A stretch of DNA of 64,000 bases from Phanerochaete sordida. Taxonomy: Eukaryota; Basidiomycota; Agaricomycetes; Polyporales; Phanerochaetaceae. Of this stretch, positions 9,995-22,600 are shown one piece after another. How positions within the stretch are numbered: position 1 is the stretch's first letter; each line of letters begins with the position of its first letter. Below the pieces are notes generated by a model. The model did no database searches, was not told the DNA's origin, and saw only the letters and a list, made by a program, of their open reading frames with translations. The stretch is from positions 248,001 to 312,000 of the forward strand of contig BPQB01000012.1 in the NCBI GenBank assembly GCA_019973155.2, given 5' to 3'. The position numbers and the translations under genes are program-made.

Positions 9995-11847
9995 ATGGTC
10001 CCTTCCTCAGTCCAGAATGGCGTCGCTGAAACAGCGAAGTCAACGCAGTCCAGAGGGTTCTTGACGAGGAGGCGGAAGCAGAAACCTTTACAGGAGAGGT
10101 CAAAGCGCGGGGTCGGTGCGTGGCTACGAATCCTCGAACGCGGCGCGATTCTTACGCCTCACCTGTAGGTTTTCCTGTCGAGCAGCTTCCGGAAGAGCTG
10201 CTCGCGAAGATCTTCCTTTGGCACATCCTCGACGTGTGCGCCGCTACGGCGGCGGCTTCCCATTCGTTCACGTTCTTCCGCTCCGACGACGACCACCTTC
10301 CTATAACTGGTCGCTCAAGCCCTGCACCCTACTCCTGGTTGAAGATACGGCATGTCTGTCGTGCATGGCGGCGCGTCGCCTTGGCGTACCCGCAGCTGTC
10401 AACCCATATCTTCCTCACTCGTCCGGAATGCGTTCTGGACCTGCTAGACAGGTCAGGAGCTCTCCATCTCTCCATCTACGATCCGAGCCTAGATTACACA
10501 TACGCCAATAAGGAGAACGTCGCCGAATCGTGCAAGCTGGTACTTGCACACGCCGACCGCATCCGCCACGGTTGTCTCCCGCTTCCAGACGATCTCACAA
10601 TATATGAGGCGCAGGAGGCTTTCAGCGGCACTCGCGGGCGTACCCTTTGCCTCCGGCTTATGTTCACCGGATACGGACAGACCTCGAGTCCCTTCTCATC
10701 TACCGCCGACTTCCCGCAGTTGCAGGAGCTATCCTGCTACAACTATAACATCACGATACCCGGACACATACCCTCTACTCCTCATCTTCGAACGCTTAAT
10801 CTAGCAGGATGTTTCGACTCCATTCCTGCAGATGACTTGCTGATCCTTTTGGGATCTATGCCGAATCTCGAGCAGCTCTCGCTGGACTTGGTTGTGGTCG
10901 AAAATGGCGACTGGCCGCATCTAGACGAACCTGACCTCGCAGTCGGCAAAAAGCACAAAGCTTCCCTCCCTAGCCTGCAGCGTTTGCGCCTCTGTGGTAG
11001 GTTTGCGACATCCAGCCTCTTCTTTCTCCGTCAAATCGAGTATCCGCCCTCCACGTCTCTGGACCTCTGCTTCTGGGCCTGCAGTCAAGCTGCTCATTCC
11101 AGGTGCAGCTGCCTTACAACGCTGCTCATGGCGATTGCCGACAGGTGGACCGGATTCGACGAATCACCATACCACCACCTGTCCCTGACCTGCCCCAGTA
11201 CGAAGTCCGAAGGCTCCTTCCACACGCAGCTCTGGCACGCCGACGCGGAATCGTTCGTGCAAGAGTGCCACAACGGCACGAGCAACTTTTTCCGCATGGC
11301 GTTCTACTCGGTTGACGCCGAGCAGCGTTCCGCCATCTACGCCTTTCTACATGCCCTGCCCCACCTTCCGCAGCTCCGATCCGCCAACATCGCCGAGTGG
11401 GGCGTGTTCTGGGACACGGCGCCTTGGGTCCGCCTGCTCGGGGCCATGCCGGCCCTGCAAAAACTCAACCTCATGTACGAGGTCCCCCGCACACACCGCT
11501 ACACTCCGCTCCTCGACGTCGATGCGCTCTGCCCAAGCCTCTCCGAGCTCAACGTCGTCGAGTCGCGCATGTGGCGCCTGACCCGGCGGCGCCGACCTGC
11601 AGCGCCCGCTGACGCTCCAGCGAGCGGCGTTACGCTCGCAGACATCGCGCATGGCCTAGCTTCGCGCGATATGGGCGAGGGCGAGGACAAGCTCGATGCG
11701 GAGGCGAAGCTGGGCGTGAACTTCTCGAGCCGGGCGGCGATACACTGGCCACGCACGCTGCGCCGCCTGCAGTGCACGCGTTTCGCGTCGTGGCTCGAGG
11801 AGCGGCTCCCGACGACGACGTCGAGCCCTGGTCGAGGCTCAGGGTAG
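9995..11847 (+). CDS. F-box protein with LRR-like C-terminal region (F-box gene 1)
   Basis: Exons 9995-10115 and 10169-11847 (53-bp intron); 599 residues. Exon 1 encodes about 40 residues of basic N-terminus (LTRRRKQKPLQERSKRG). The phase-1 intron sits exactly before the F-box-like domain (FPVEQLPEELLAKIFLW), which continues through APYSWLKIRHVCRAWRRVALAYPQLSTHI, the usual W-x-x-I-x-x-V-C-R-x-W-R basidiomycete F-box-like pattern. The rest holds irregular leucine-rich segments (LRTLNLAGC, LEQLSLDL, LQRLRLCG, LQKLNLMYE). F-box proteins recruit substrates to SCF (Skp1-cullin) ubiquitin ligases, and the LRR-like part is the presumed substrate reader. An apparent in-frame start at 10120 is GTG inside the intron; the ATG at 9995 gives an exon 1 of the same length (121 nt) as in gene 3. 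Confidence 0.85.
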
Positions 11848-12297
11848 CCTGCTGGCGCTCTTGTTTCCTTCTGGACGATTGACTCTCCGTGCCTTGTCGT
11901 TCACTGCTGTGCTATACGGCGTTTCGGCTCATTGTCTTCCGCATCGTTCTCCGAATGGTCCGGTTTCTTCGTCCTCGCATATTGCGTTTCGGATGAGACG
12001 TAGTAGCGCTTTGTTGTGCTTCTCACCGACCGTCCCTTGTTATGCAACATCTTTTGCCTTGGACGTTGCTCTCGACTGCCGTTCCTGACCGCAGAAGCGG
12101 AGAGCTTGTCACTCGTCAGGCACATTGATAGTCGCCGTTTTCTAAGGTTGGGCATTGTTGACACTGCCTACTACAACGGCGTTGGGGAGTCTGGTTGTGA
12201 TCCCTAATCTTTCACCGTCTCCTGTTCGTTGCTCTGATATCTAAGTCATTGCTGAACTCTGCAGGATATCCGTGCTGCACCACGAAGAACTCTCATT
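11848..12297. other. Space between F-box genes 1 and 2
   Basis: Holds the 3' end of gene 1 and the promoter of gene 2, including the conserved 13-mer at 12126. No gene seen. Confidence 0.5.
12126..12148 (+). promoter_or_regulatory. TGATAGTCGCCGT element, F-box gene 2
   Basis: The exact 13-mer at 12126-12138 is followed by a decayed TATA equivalent (TTCTAAGGTTGG), 172 bases before the ATG at 12298. Only these ~25 bases resemble the end of repeat copies A and B; the flanking sequence does not. Confidence 0.45.
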
Positions 12298-14090
12298 ATG
12301 AGCCAAGCACCAAACCTCATTCGCTCCGCACGAGTATTGGGGAAGACATGGAGGGCTATCGTTGCAGGGAAGAAGCGGAATAGAGGCCCTAGTGCGATTT
12401 TCACATCTTTTGCAATGTCTATAACTCATATTCTCCGTCCAGGATTTCCTATAGAACAGCTCGCGGAAGAGCTTATCGTCAACATTTTCTACTGGTGCAT
12501 CCTCGACGTCGCGACTGCGGCTGCATGCCACTCACACTCCTCCATATTCTTACCATTAGATGAGGACTACTATGCCCCGGAAGATTCGTACAACCCTGCC
12601 CCGTATGCGTGGCTCGTCATCCGGCACGTCTGTCGCAGCTGGCAACGAAATGCATTGACTCACCCGCAGCTCTCAGCTCACATTTTTCTCACACGCCCGG
12701 AATGTGTAGAAGATCTTCTCGACAGGTCTGGGACAATGCGCGTGAACATTTACGACGCGACACTCGACTACATTATGAGACACAAAGAGCGCGTCGCCGC
12801 TTCGTGCAATCTCGTACTCGCGCATATCACTCGTGTCTCCCATGCCCGCCTGTCCTTCGTAGACGAGGCATTCTCCAATCACATGCACCACACTCTGGAA
12901 GCCTCCGTCTGCCACGCCTGTTCGCTGAAGGTGATGTTCGTCCGTCTCAGAGACGCGGCCACAGGACCATTCCCCCCAAGTGTCTCCTTTCCCGACCTAC
13001 AGGAACTTTGCTGCTACAACTACGATATCACACTCCCAGGACGCATGCCGGCCTTCCGTCGTCTTCGAACTTTGCGTCTCGCAGGGCGGATCGGGACGCC
13101 GACTGCGCCCGCGGCTCTGCTTCGGGTTCTTGCGCTCATGCATGGCCTTGAGCAGCTGGAGCTGGACCTCGCTATGACAGAAGATACCGTCGTACCCCAT
13201 GTCCATGAACATCAATATCACACCACTCTGCAGAACCGAACGACTCTCCTAAATCTCCGGCGGCTTCGCATCTACACCCGATATGCGGCGACGGGACTGT
13301 TCTTCCTCCACCGCATCGTCCATCCCCCCACCACTGCCCTGGACATATCCTGCCACACTGTAACTCATGACGCTCACATATACTGCGATTGCCTCACTTC
13401 GATTCTGCAAGAGAAGATTCATTGCTGGGATAGTCTGGAAGAGCTGCCATTTCGGGGCTTATACCTGGCATGTACCGGATCGCGGATTCAAGGCTCGTTC
13501 TTTCTCTTCCTGTGGCAGGACGAGCTCAACTCCGACTCTACCCCTCAAACCCCTTTCACGAAGGAGAATACCTTCTTCCATTTCTCTGTCAGCGGAGCGG
13601 CCCCGTCGATCAAATATTCCTCATCAGCCTCTTCCGCACCCCTCCACTCGGACAGACTATCATATCCGCCGAGATCATCCACTACAGTGCCTTCTGGTAC
13701 ATGCCTAACTGGTTCGAGCTATTCGCCTTGCTTGCGTCCCTGGAGGCACTGGTCCTGCGGTACGAGACGCACGGCGCACCGCGACAGCCTTGCGCGTCGG
13801 CGCGGGATGTCGATATTCTCCTCCCGAGGCTCAAAACCCTGTCTATCTACGAGTCGCGCCTCTTTCGCCTGAATCCAAGCATACCGATCCCTTTCGCACT
13901 ACTTGCCCATGCGCTGATTATGCGCGGCGACCGTGAGGCGGTGGCGGACGGTACACAGGGACTAACCGTCCGAGTCGACACTGACGCCATGATAAACTGG
14001 CTACGCCCAATGGAGCGCCTACGGCACTTGAATCCCCCGCGATGGATCCTATCACTCATATCGACCCCCAGAAGTCGGGCTCGTCGGTAG
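12298..14090 (+). pseudogene. F-box/LRR-like gene 2 with a single frameshift
   Basis: Exon 1 is 12298-12391, with a 51-bp intron whose length keeps the frame (12392-12442), and exon 2 starts at 12443. Exon 1 is basic (GKTWRAIVAGKKRNRGP), and the F-box-like domain reads FPIEQLAEELIVNIFYW...YAWLVIRHVCRSWQRNAL. The frame is sound up to about 13600 (FHFSVSGAA). The homologous continuation (PVDQIFLISLFRTPPLGQ...LSIYESRLFRLN) is then in the -1 frame up to the stop at 14090. F-box gene 5 reads QGAEPVDQ at this spot in one frame,so one base appears lost near 13600-13606. Read without repair, translation would run off-register to a stop at 13872. No splice pair explains the shift. The rest looks intact, so this is either a very young pseudogene or a sequencing error. 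Confidence 0.75.
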
Positions 14091-14270
14091 AAAGCTGTGG
14101 TTCTGCGCTCACTGTCAACGGCGTGAAGTGCTGCCATAATTAAATAGTGTTCTCAAGCAAAGTTCCCACCGCCGTCGTTGTAGATCCCATCATTCCCTTT
14201 CCGCAGCTCACCACTCTTTGCTCCCGACCTCCACTTCCCCTCGCTCACAGCAGTTGGCAGGCCCGCTGTC

Positions 14271-16040
14271 ATGCTTTCCACATTCCTTCGATCTCTGCAC
14301 GCCAGCGGCCAGCATCTTCACGGCGCTTCGCCGACGAAGATAGGGAAGTTGTTGTTTTTCGCTGGCAGTAGCTCTCATCCTAGAACCGGTGGTAAGTAAT
14401 ATATTTTTACCTCTCGAAACGTCCTAGTCGCAGCTCACATGCAATTACTAGATTGGCGTCATCAAATCGACAAGCTCCCTCCAGAGCTGCTGGCGGAGAT
14501 CTTCTTGTGGTTCATATCCGACGCTTGCAACGCTGCTGCCCATGCCTACTTCCTTTCGCTGACCCAAGTCACCGAGCACCAATTCGCCCCTCATCCAGGA
14601 CCATACTCCTGGTTCACTGTCCGTCACGTCTGTAGCGCGTGGCGGCGGATCGCTCTGGCGTATCCGCAATTATCCACTCACATCTGCTTGGCCCGCCCGG
14701 AATGCGTGCAAGATCTGCTCGCCAGGGCAGGAACGCTTCCTCTACACGTGTACGAACCTGCTCGCTGCTATGCAGTCAAATATTGGCAGTGCGTCATGGC
14801 CTGTCGCGAGCTCTTGCTGGCCCATGTTGGCCGGATCTCCTACGGTGGTTACCTCTTCGGAAACGGTGCATTTGACTTCATCCGAGAGCCGTCCGGGGCG
14901 GGACAATCTGACGAAGGGGCTCTCGACATAGAATCATTGCTACAGGACTCGAATTCCCAGCCCAGCCCCATGGTCTTTTCCCTTTCCAAACTCAAACAGT
15001 TATATCATCGATTCAGCACCGACATCATGGTCCCTCTCGGGTCGCGGCCACCCGTGCGTTTGCGCAAGCTCAAGCTGACGTACATCCACGCTGTAGATCG
15101 GGACGAGCTGCACTCCTTCCTGGCCTGTCTTCAAAGCCTGGAGGAGTTTCATTCGGAGGGCGTGATCGGCCGCAATGAAAACTGGCCTCATGTACACGAG
15201 GACGAGGCCAACGTTAACACCGACAAGACCATCATCCTCCCCAATCTGCGCGCGATCCGCGTCCGCGAGATATGTGCCGTATCCACCTTGTACTTCCTGA
15301 GCCATATCGTACACCCTACCTCTGCTACCTTGCACATGGTATTCTCGTCTATGGCGACCCAAACGCACATAAACTGCGATTGCGTGGCCTCGATGCTGCG
15401 ACGTAAACTCAACATGTCGAGTTATGATCCCGCGGTTACGAGTTTCAAGTCCATGTACTTCGCGTATACCCCGCGGGCCTGTAGCTTGGCGCTGTGGCAC
15501 GGGCATGAGCCTGTGATGACGATGGGATCTCCCTCCGCCCTGGAGCGCGTCGCTCTCCACTTCTCGACGAACATGTTGCCCGACCAACTACCCTTCTCAT
15601 CCATTGCGGAGTGTCTGCCGCTTGCGCAGCTCACCTCCGCAATTCTCCTGGAGCAGGGCCCGCTGTATATGCAGGATGCGGACTGGATGGCACTTCTGCG
15701 CGCGATGCCCGCCTTGCAGGAATTAGACCTCAGCTACGAGGCCTTCGACGCCGATCAACTTCTGCACGACCAGCCGGCCGACTGTGACACACGCTCTCTT
15801 CCCCGCACTCTGAAGGCCGTCTCCATCCACGTGTCCCCACGAACCAGCCCGCCAGAGACGTACAGCTCTATAAAATATCCTGCCACCCTCGCGCGTATCG
15901 GGCAGGACTTTCTCGTTCGCAACAAGCGCAAACCTGGACCGTTTTCGCGCCCCGCGGAGAGGCAGGTCACTGGATTCGAACTGGTGCCTGCGGGAGGAGG
16001 TCTGCCGCGATCCATTTTCTCAAGACTATTTTGCTCGTAG
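14271..16040 (+). CDS. F-box protein with LRR-like C-terminal region (F-box gene 3)
   Basis: Exons 14271-14391 and 14452-16040 (60-bp intron, gtaagt...tactag); 569 residues. Exon 1 has exactly the length (121 nt) and phase of gene 1 and encodes a short N-terminus (MLSTFLRSLHASG...SSHPRTG). The F-box-like domain follows (IDKLPPELLAEIFLWFISD, PYSWFTVRHVCSAWRRIALAYPQLSTHI). LRR-like segments include LRKLKLTYIHA, LEEFHSEG and LQELDLSYEA. A start at the ATG at 14439 would skip exon 1 and is the alternative model. It is more diverged than genes 1, 2 and 5. It lies tail to tail with the FMO gene, 250 bp apart. SCF substrate adaptor by family; the target is unknown. Confidence 0.8.
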
Positions 16041-16290
16041 CATTGTGTATACCGGGATGAGCAGGGGACAGTACGTAGGGAACGGCATATGACCAGGACA
16101 TTGAGCGAATGCTACGTCGCCACAGGACTATTGCCACGATACCAAAGGGCATTTGTAGCCCATCGACCAGGTGTCTATGCGAGGCTCGCGAAGATGTGAG
16201 TGAACATATGTATACAAATAGATACACGCGATGACCGAAGGTACACACTACAATACATTTTTTTCCTTTTGCTTTGCGCGTCGCGCGGTC

Positions 16291-18475
16291 TTACGCCTTG
16301 ACCTCGACAGGCGCAGAGTACCGCTCGCCGAAGATGCCCTCCTGCTTCGCCTTGATCTCTGCGTATATGTGTCAGCCACACGCGCCAGACGTCGCCCGCG
16401 TAGAGACTTACGGAGCGCAAGGTGCTTCGAGAAGAAGCGGCACCACGCGAGGTTGCCCATCATGTACCAGAAGTTGGGCAGCCCGATCTCGCGCCACGCG
16501 CCACGGATCTCGCCCTCCGCGTTGAGGCTCCAGATGGGCACGATCTTCTTCGTCTCCTCAGGCCCGACGATGTCGGCGATGGGCCCGCGCGGGTCCGCGA
16601 AGCTGCCCTCGCACTGTCAGCGGTGCGCGCGCCAGGAGAAGGAGGAGACGCACCCAGTCGCGAAGAGGACGACGTCTGCCTCGAGTTCGCTGCCGTCGGT
16701 GAACTTCAGGCCCGTCGGCGTGAAGCGCTCGATCTGTGTGTTGTTCTTGAGCTTAATCTTGCCGTCGATGATCATCTGGCATGCGCCGACGTCTGCGCGT
16801 GCAAAATCAGCATGCGTTACACGACAAAATATCAAAACATACCGAGATAGTAGCCACCTGCACGCTTGAGCGCGAGGAAGAGGAAGCCAGAGCCGTCCTC
16901 GCCGAAGTTGAGCTTGTAGCCCTTCTTCACGAGACCGTCAAGTAGCTCCCTGCACGCAGGTCAGTCAAACTGTCAGTCACAAAGACGCTTCGAACGCACT
17001 GATCCTTCTCCTTGATTGCTGCCGTCGCGCGCTGGGCCATGAGCTTGTTGAACAGGATCGGGACCGAGTTGTCGAGGCGGTCGGCCTCCTCGACAGGCGG
17101 GCCGCCTTCCCAGTAGTTCGCTAGATGCGGGGCTCAGTAGTCGCGCCATGACCTGGGGCCGACAACGCTCACGCTTCATGAGTAGGGGCATGCCCTCCTT
17201 CGTAGACATGATGTAAGTCGAGCTACGCTGGAAGAGCGTGACGTCGACGCCGTGGTCGGCGTAGTCGGCGGAGATATCATGCGCTGGAGTCGTTGTCAGC
17301 GGCACTGTAGTACACTGGGATAGTCGCAGACGTACCTGACGTGCACGCGCCGACGACAACAACCTTCTTGCCGATGTGGTCCTTCGCGCTCCGGTGCTGG
17401 GTCGAGTGGAGCACCTGGCCCTGGAACTGGTCGCGCCCGGGAATGTCGGGCACGTTTGGCTTGCCCGCACCAAGGCCGAGCGCGATGACGACGTGGTCGA
17501 CGTGGAACAGGCGTTCGGTGCCGTCGCCGCGTTTCACGGTGACGTCCCACTTGCCGGTCGCCGGGTTCTGCTTCGCGGACGACACGGTCGACGAGAGCCA
17601 GATGTCGAGCTCCATTGTCTGCGCGTAGAACTCGAGCCAGTCTGCAAGCTTCTGCGCGGGCGTGTACACCGGCCAGTTCGGCGGGAAGTTCATGTACGGC
17701 ATGTGGTCGAACCCTGGCAGACACGGTCAGGGGTCGCGGGCGCGCGCAGGCAGACAGGCGACTCACAGACGGGGTCGTGCAGACACAGCGCCTCGTACCG
17801 GGTCCTCCACTGGTTGCCGACGCGAGGCTGCTTCTCGATAATCAGGTTCGACACACCGAGGTTCTTGAGCCGTGCGCCAAGATCCAGCCCGCTCTGCCCG
17901 CCGCCGATGATCAGCACCTCCGGGTTCCGGCCCTCGTACTCGGTCTCGCGACGACGCTGGTCTGCCCACTTGCCATGGTTCGGCAGCGGGTTGCGGAGCG
18001 GGCCGATGGCCTCGGGGTGGTCGATGAGGTCCTCGAGGTTCGTGCAGACGATGATAGCTTTCCATTCGCCGTTCGCGGTGGGCACGAGGCGCGCGAGACC
18101 GCGACCCTTCGCTATCTTCGTCTCGAAGTCGAACTGAACGACGACCCAAGCGACGTCGTCGAACGGCTGAGCAAAGGTGGCCTTCACGAACTTGACATTG
18201 CGGAAGCCCTGGAAGTCAAGGCGGTCCTCGAGGAACTGGGTGATCTTCTCGGGCCCCTGGAAGGTGCGCAGGTCCCAAGTGAGCGCGAAGATGTCGCGCC
18301 ACCAGCCGTCGGGCTGGATGGTTGAGACGATGCCCTGGATGTCCTTCGCAGAGACGAGCTGCGCGAACTTGTCAGTCCATGCCCGACCGACCTTCTCGGC
18401 GTCGACGTCCTTAGGAGGCTGGACGCCGAGCTTGTTGAACGTCGGCAGAGAGGTGGTGATGGGGTGCGCCTGCAT
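16291..18475 (-). CDS. Flavin-containing monooxygenase with NTF2-like N-terminal domain (FMO1)
   Basis: Eight exons, minus strand: 18475-17767, 17713-17336, 17283-17173, 17120-17000, 16949-16843, 16792-16654, 16602-16412, 16358-16291; 607 residues. Residues ~25-165 are NTF2/SnoaL-like (DGWWRDIFALTWDLRTFQGP, WVVVQFDFET). The FAD site follows (EVLIIGGGQSGLDLGARL, 187-204), then the pyridine-nucleotide fold (VVVVGACTSAHDISADYA) and the FATG motif before DPRGPIADIVG. This fusion is common in basidiomycetes and is annotated as an FAD/NAD(P)-binding or YUCCA/dimethylaniline-type monooxygenase that uses NADPH and O2 on an unknown substrate. It is the paralogue of 48220-50349 but has one more exon. 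Introns at GACTS/AHD and LMK/P occur only here, and one after PAQK only there. No signal peptide; cytosolic. Confidence 0.88.
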
Positions 18476-19684
18476 GGTTCAACGCTGTCGGCGAGACAAG
18501 AGAGAGGGATTTGCGTTTAAAAAGCCTGCGCCTCCTCTCGCGAGGCTGCGAATTGGAATGCGTGCGGAAAATGATCGATGCGGGTACGGTGCAGGTGATG
18601 TGCGCATATGACGAGCGATTGCTGAATGCATCCGTCACCGGTTCTCACGCGCTGCTCGCTCTGCAGGCCCGGACGCTGCCCGGACGTCGCGTCGCGTCGC
18701 TCGCGTTGTCATTCGACCCGGGCCCGGTTTCAGCTGCTTCAGGTCGACCGAGTTGCGATTCGGGAGCATATAACCAGCGGCTTTGAGCGCGTTGAGCTCC
18801 GTTCGTGGGGCCGGACGCGTCTCGGTACTGTTTCACGAGGTCGGTCTTGTTACGGACCCTGCAGGGACCACTTCTCTCCACTTCCGTCCGGTCTTTCTGG
18901 CTGCGGCAGCCGTCGGCTCGTTCGACGGTCGGATACCAAGCTATTCTGCCCGGCCAGAAAGTCTCGGGCTTGCATGACCTCGCCTGAGTAAGAACAGGAC
19001 ACGGCTGCGCAGGCCGTCGAATGACCCCCGTCGTAAGTCTCTCGGAAACACCACGACAAGCGCAGGACACACCTGTGACCCTCCTATCTACCAGAATCTC
19101 CGCCTCTTCTCAGCAATCTCCACGGTATCCTGCAGCGCGCGATGACTTGTCTGGAACATCGCGTGCTCGAGGCTTCTGTAGACGCAGGTTGCGGGTCCCC
19201 GAGCTTCCTTGGCGTTATCGCGGATGCGCAATTCGGTCTAGGTTTCGGTCATGGGAGGAAGCGAAGCAGCATACGCGCAGAGGTGTTCAAGGTTCAACGA
19301 GGATAGTGGTGGTTTGGGACAAGGTGCGGATGGATGGTGATGGTGCGACTCAAGAGGTGCTGCGTGTGGCGAGCGCCCTCATACCGCCGCCCGAATTCGC
19401 TTCGCCACATGCACTCATCAGCCCAACATTGAATCCGAAACAAATGTATTGATATATGCAGGATGATATGTGTTGAGATGTACGTCAAGCTCTATGTATG
19501 CGTATGCGAGAGAAGGAATACAGTGTAGTGGAGTTGAAAACATTAGCGAAGTCGTGGAGGTAGCGACGAGTAGTGATGATGAAGAGGCCGGTGCATCCAA
19601 ACTATCCTGGGTAAAGGAACATCCAAGAGAAATCCAGAGGAAGCACGCAGAAGTAATGAGGGCGGTTCGAACAGGGAAGAGAGC
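18476..19684. other. Intergenic, nothing recognised
   Basis: Holds the FMO1 promoter and the 3' flank of the BRE4-like gene. Short frames only. Confidence 0.5.
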
Positions 19685-22600
19685 TCATGCGTCCTTTGCT
19701 GGGCGGGGCATCGAACTTGCGTTCGTGTACTCGCGCCTGAGCGGGACACCGACGCCGTGGATGTGGTACTGCTCGCCGACGAGCTCCTTCGTCGCCATCA
19801 TGAGTCGGTCGAGGCGCATGACGATGCCGAATGCAGTTGTACAACCGACCGAGAAGCACCTAGGTGCGCATATATGCGTCAGAATATCGCCGAGCAAGCA
19901 AGACGAGGACGTTGTGTGCTTACAGGTACTGTTCGTTGGCGAGAGTATCAATTGTCATCGTCCGCGGAAGGCCGTAGTCCTCGTCTGCCTCGCCTCGGAT
20001 GACGTTCAGGCCGTGCTGGTTCTCCATGTAGCGGTCGAGGAGCGGGCAGGGCGTGATCTGCGGGAGCGGCTGCCCCGTTCGGAGCGCAGTCGAGATCATG
20101 CCTGCAGCAGGGCAGCGCTCAGCGAGTGCTCACGAGACACGCAGAAAGAGGCGCCACGCACTGATTACCGCGAGCACATCCCCCTGGAAGTCCGCGTCCA
20201 GCAGGCGCGTGCGCCGCAGGAACGCGCGACGCCAGGCAGGCTCGAGCCGTTCACACACGGACATCAGGTGCGACAGCAGGTACGCCATTTGTCTGCGCCA
20301 CGCGCAGTCAGCGGGGAGACGCGCGTGCAGGAAAACGGGGCACGCACAGCTGGATCTCGAGGATCTTCTGGTACCGCTGCGCCGGCCACTTGCCGCGAAG
20401 AGAGAACTGCGGGCGGTGCACGGTGAGCAAGGTGCGGCGGAGAGCAGGCTCTCCGGTCGGGCGTACCTCGTACACGATGTTTGTGCGGAGCACGAGCGAC
20501 CGCTTGAGCTTGAGGCGGATCGCGATCAGGCTCTGGACGATGGCGCCCTTGTCGACCTCGTACGTCCCCTGCGTGTTCGCGAAGGACACCACGGAGCAGT
20601 AGACGCTGCCAATCTCCGCGACGGTCGTCGCCATCATCCGGCGCTGGTACGCGCGTAGGGTCGTCGACGGCGGAAGGAAGGACGCCAGGCTGTCAGCAGG
20701 ACGCCACAGATGAGATCATCAGCATTGCAATGCGGCGAGAGGGCATGCAGGGTCGACGTACAATGCTGCGAAGACGCCGGCCGTGACCAATACAAAGCGA
20801 CGCTGATCAAGGTGAGACGATGCGCAGATCAGAACGCGAGAAAAGTCGCGAAGCAGGCGGTGGAGCGTACCCAAGCCACGTTAATCCCATAGTAAAGGAA
20901 TCCCGCTGGGAAGTGCACGTCCTGCCACGAGAAGCCAATGACCTGTATAAGAACAGAGTTAGCCCCGCTCTGCTCCAATCGCCCCGACATTGTCGTGGGT
21001 ACGGCGCAGAGAGCTTACCAGGACGGAGGTGACGAAGAACTGTGCGGGACCCTGGTCAGCGCGGGCTGTCGGCGGAGGAAGCAGAGCGCACTTACGATGA
21101 GGTTAAACATAGGTGCTCCAGGCCAGTACAGCCGACCAAAGAAGAAGAACGGGAAGCACACAGCCGTGACAGCTGCAAGACCATAGATGTTGCCGTGGCC
21201 CTTTCCCGCGGAGATGTACCTGCAGGGACATGTACGTCAAGATTCCGTGTACACGTAAAGGCAGCGCGGTACATACCACATGACGGTCCCGAGCACACCG
21301 CCGAGGAAGGTAGAGATTACACGAGCCACGAGTCCGAACGTCGTATCGCCCCGGAATCGTGACAGGGTGAGTTGACCCATGAAGCTATCATGAAGTACGA
21401 TTGAGCAAAGCGGTTCATAGAAGGGGCGGGACAAAGCGAAACCTACATTCCCCAGACGAAGTGCTCGTCTGTGCGAAAAGAAGGTCAGCGAGATTCAAAG
21501 GCCGACAGACTCGGGGAGCTTACCGTATGCGAAATGAGCGGAGTTCTTCAGGCGGTAGGGGATACTCAAGATGACCGTGAGCAAGCCAGCTTTGATCGCG
21601 AAGACTGCGTTTCCATGTCCCAGAGCGGCGAACGCCCGGTGCAGCCAGTACATCGCGCTTTCGAACTTGTTCGAGGGCGGAAGCGCGTCAGGGTCTCTGC
21701 GCCTGGTGGCGCCAAGGTCGGAGTCGGGCTCCTGCTCCATGTACTGCACGACATCTGCATACAGTTAGCGTATGTACCAAGTTGGAGGTGGGCATGCTTA
21801 CCAGGGTCTTCATCATCGTCGCGCTCCAGATCGGGCGCAGTGTTTACCGCAGGGGTAAAGAACCAGAAGATGTTGAGGACGTTCGGAACCCACAGCCGCG
21901 CCTTGGGACGCTGCTCCTCCAGCTTGATGATCTCGTCGAGCTGCGCTCCGGCGATGAGCTAGATCCGATCACGATAAGGCAGCACACGCACCAGGCCCTC
22001 GACCAACAGGGCAAACTGCAGGACGTGGTACTCGTACATGTAGCAATGGAACAGGTACTTGTGGGGCGGCGCGTCGTGCAGCCCGTTCTTGCCCTCCTTC
22101 ACGTGGTGCGGGTCGAACGCAGAGCGGTACGGATCGAGCACCCGGAGCCTGCGCCACACGGCATCAGCGCGCGCGCCGCGCGCACAGGGGAACGGACGCA
22201 CCGTGTGTCCTTCCGGAACGCCTCGACGGCCTGGTGCAGGTCCCGCCGGACGTCCTCGAGCATGAGCTTCCGCTCCTGGCGCCGGCGCTCGACCTTGTGC
22301 CTGCTGCCCCAGTCCGCGCGGCGGACGCCCGTGACCCACTCGCGGACGGCGCCGAGGCCGCCCTTCGACGCGCCGAGGAGCTCGTCGCACGCCTGGCTGA
22401 GCAGCTCCGTGAAGCGCGCCGTCATCTCGGGCGACTGGTGGTGCGAGAGCCGGGTCGCTTCGAGGGTGATGTACCGCTGGCTCTCGAACACGCCGACCGC
22501 GCTCTCGGTGTCGTGGCGCGACCCGAGCGTGTGGGCCAGTTCGAGCAGCGACAGGTGCAGGTGGTTATCGTGGTAGCCGCTGTGGTGATGGTGGTGATGG

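Noticed and set aside
10120..10168. Start of F-box gene 1 at 10120
   Set aside because: The codon is GTG and these bases are an intron; the upstream ATG exon (9995-10115) gives the structure shared by all paralogues.
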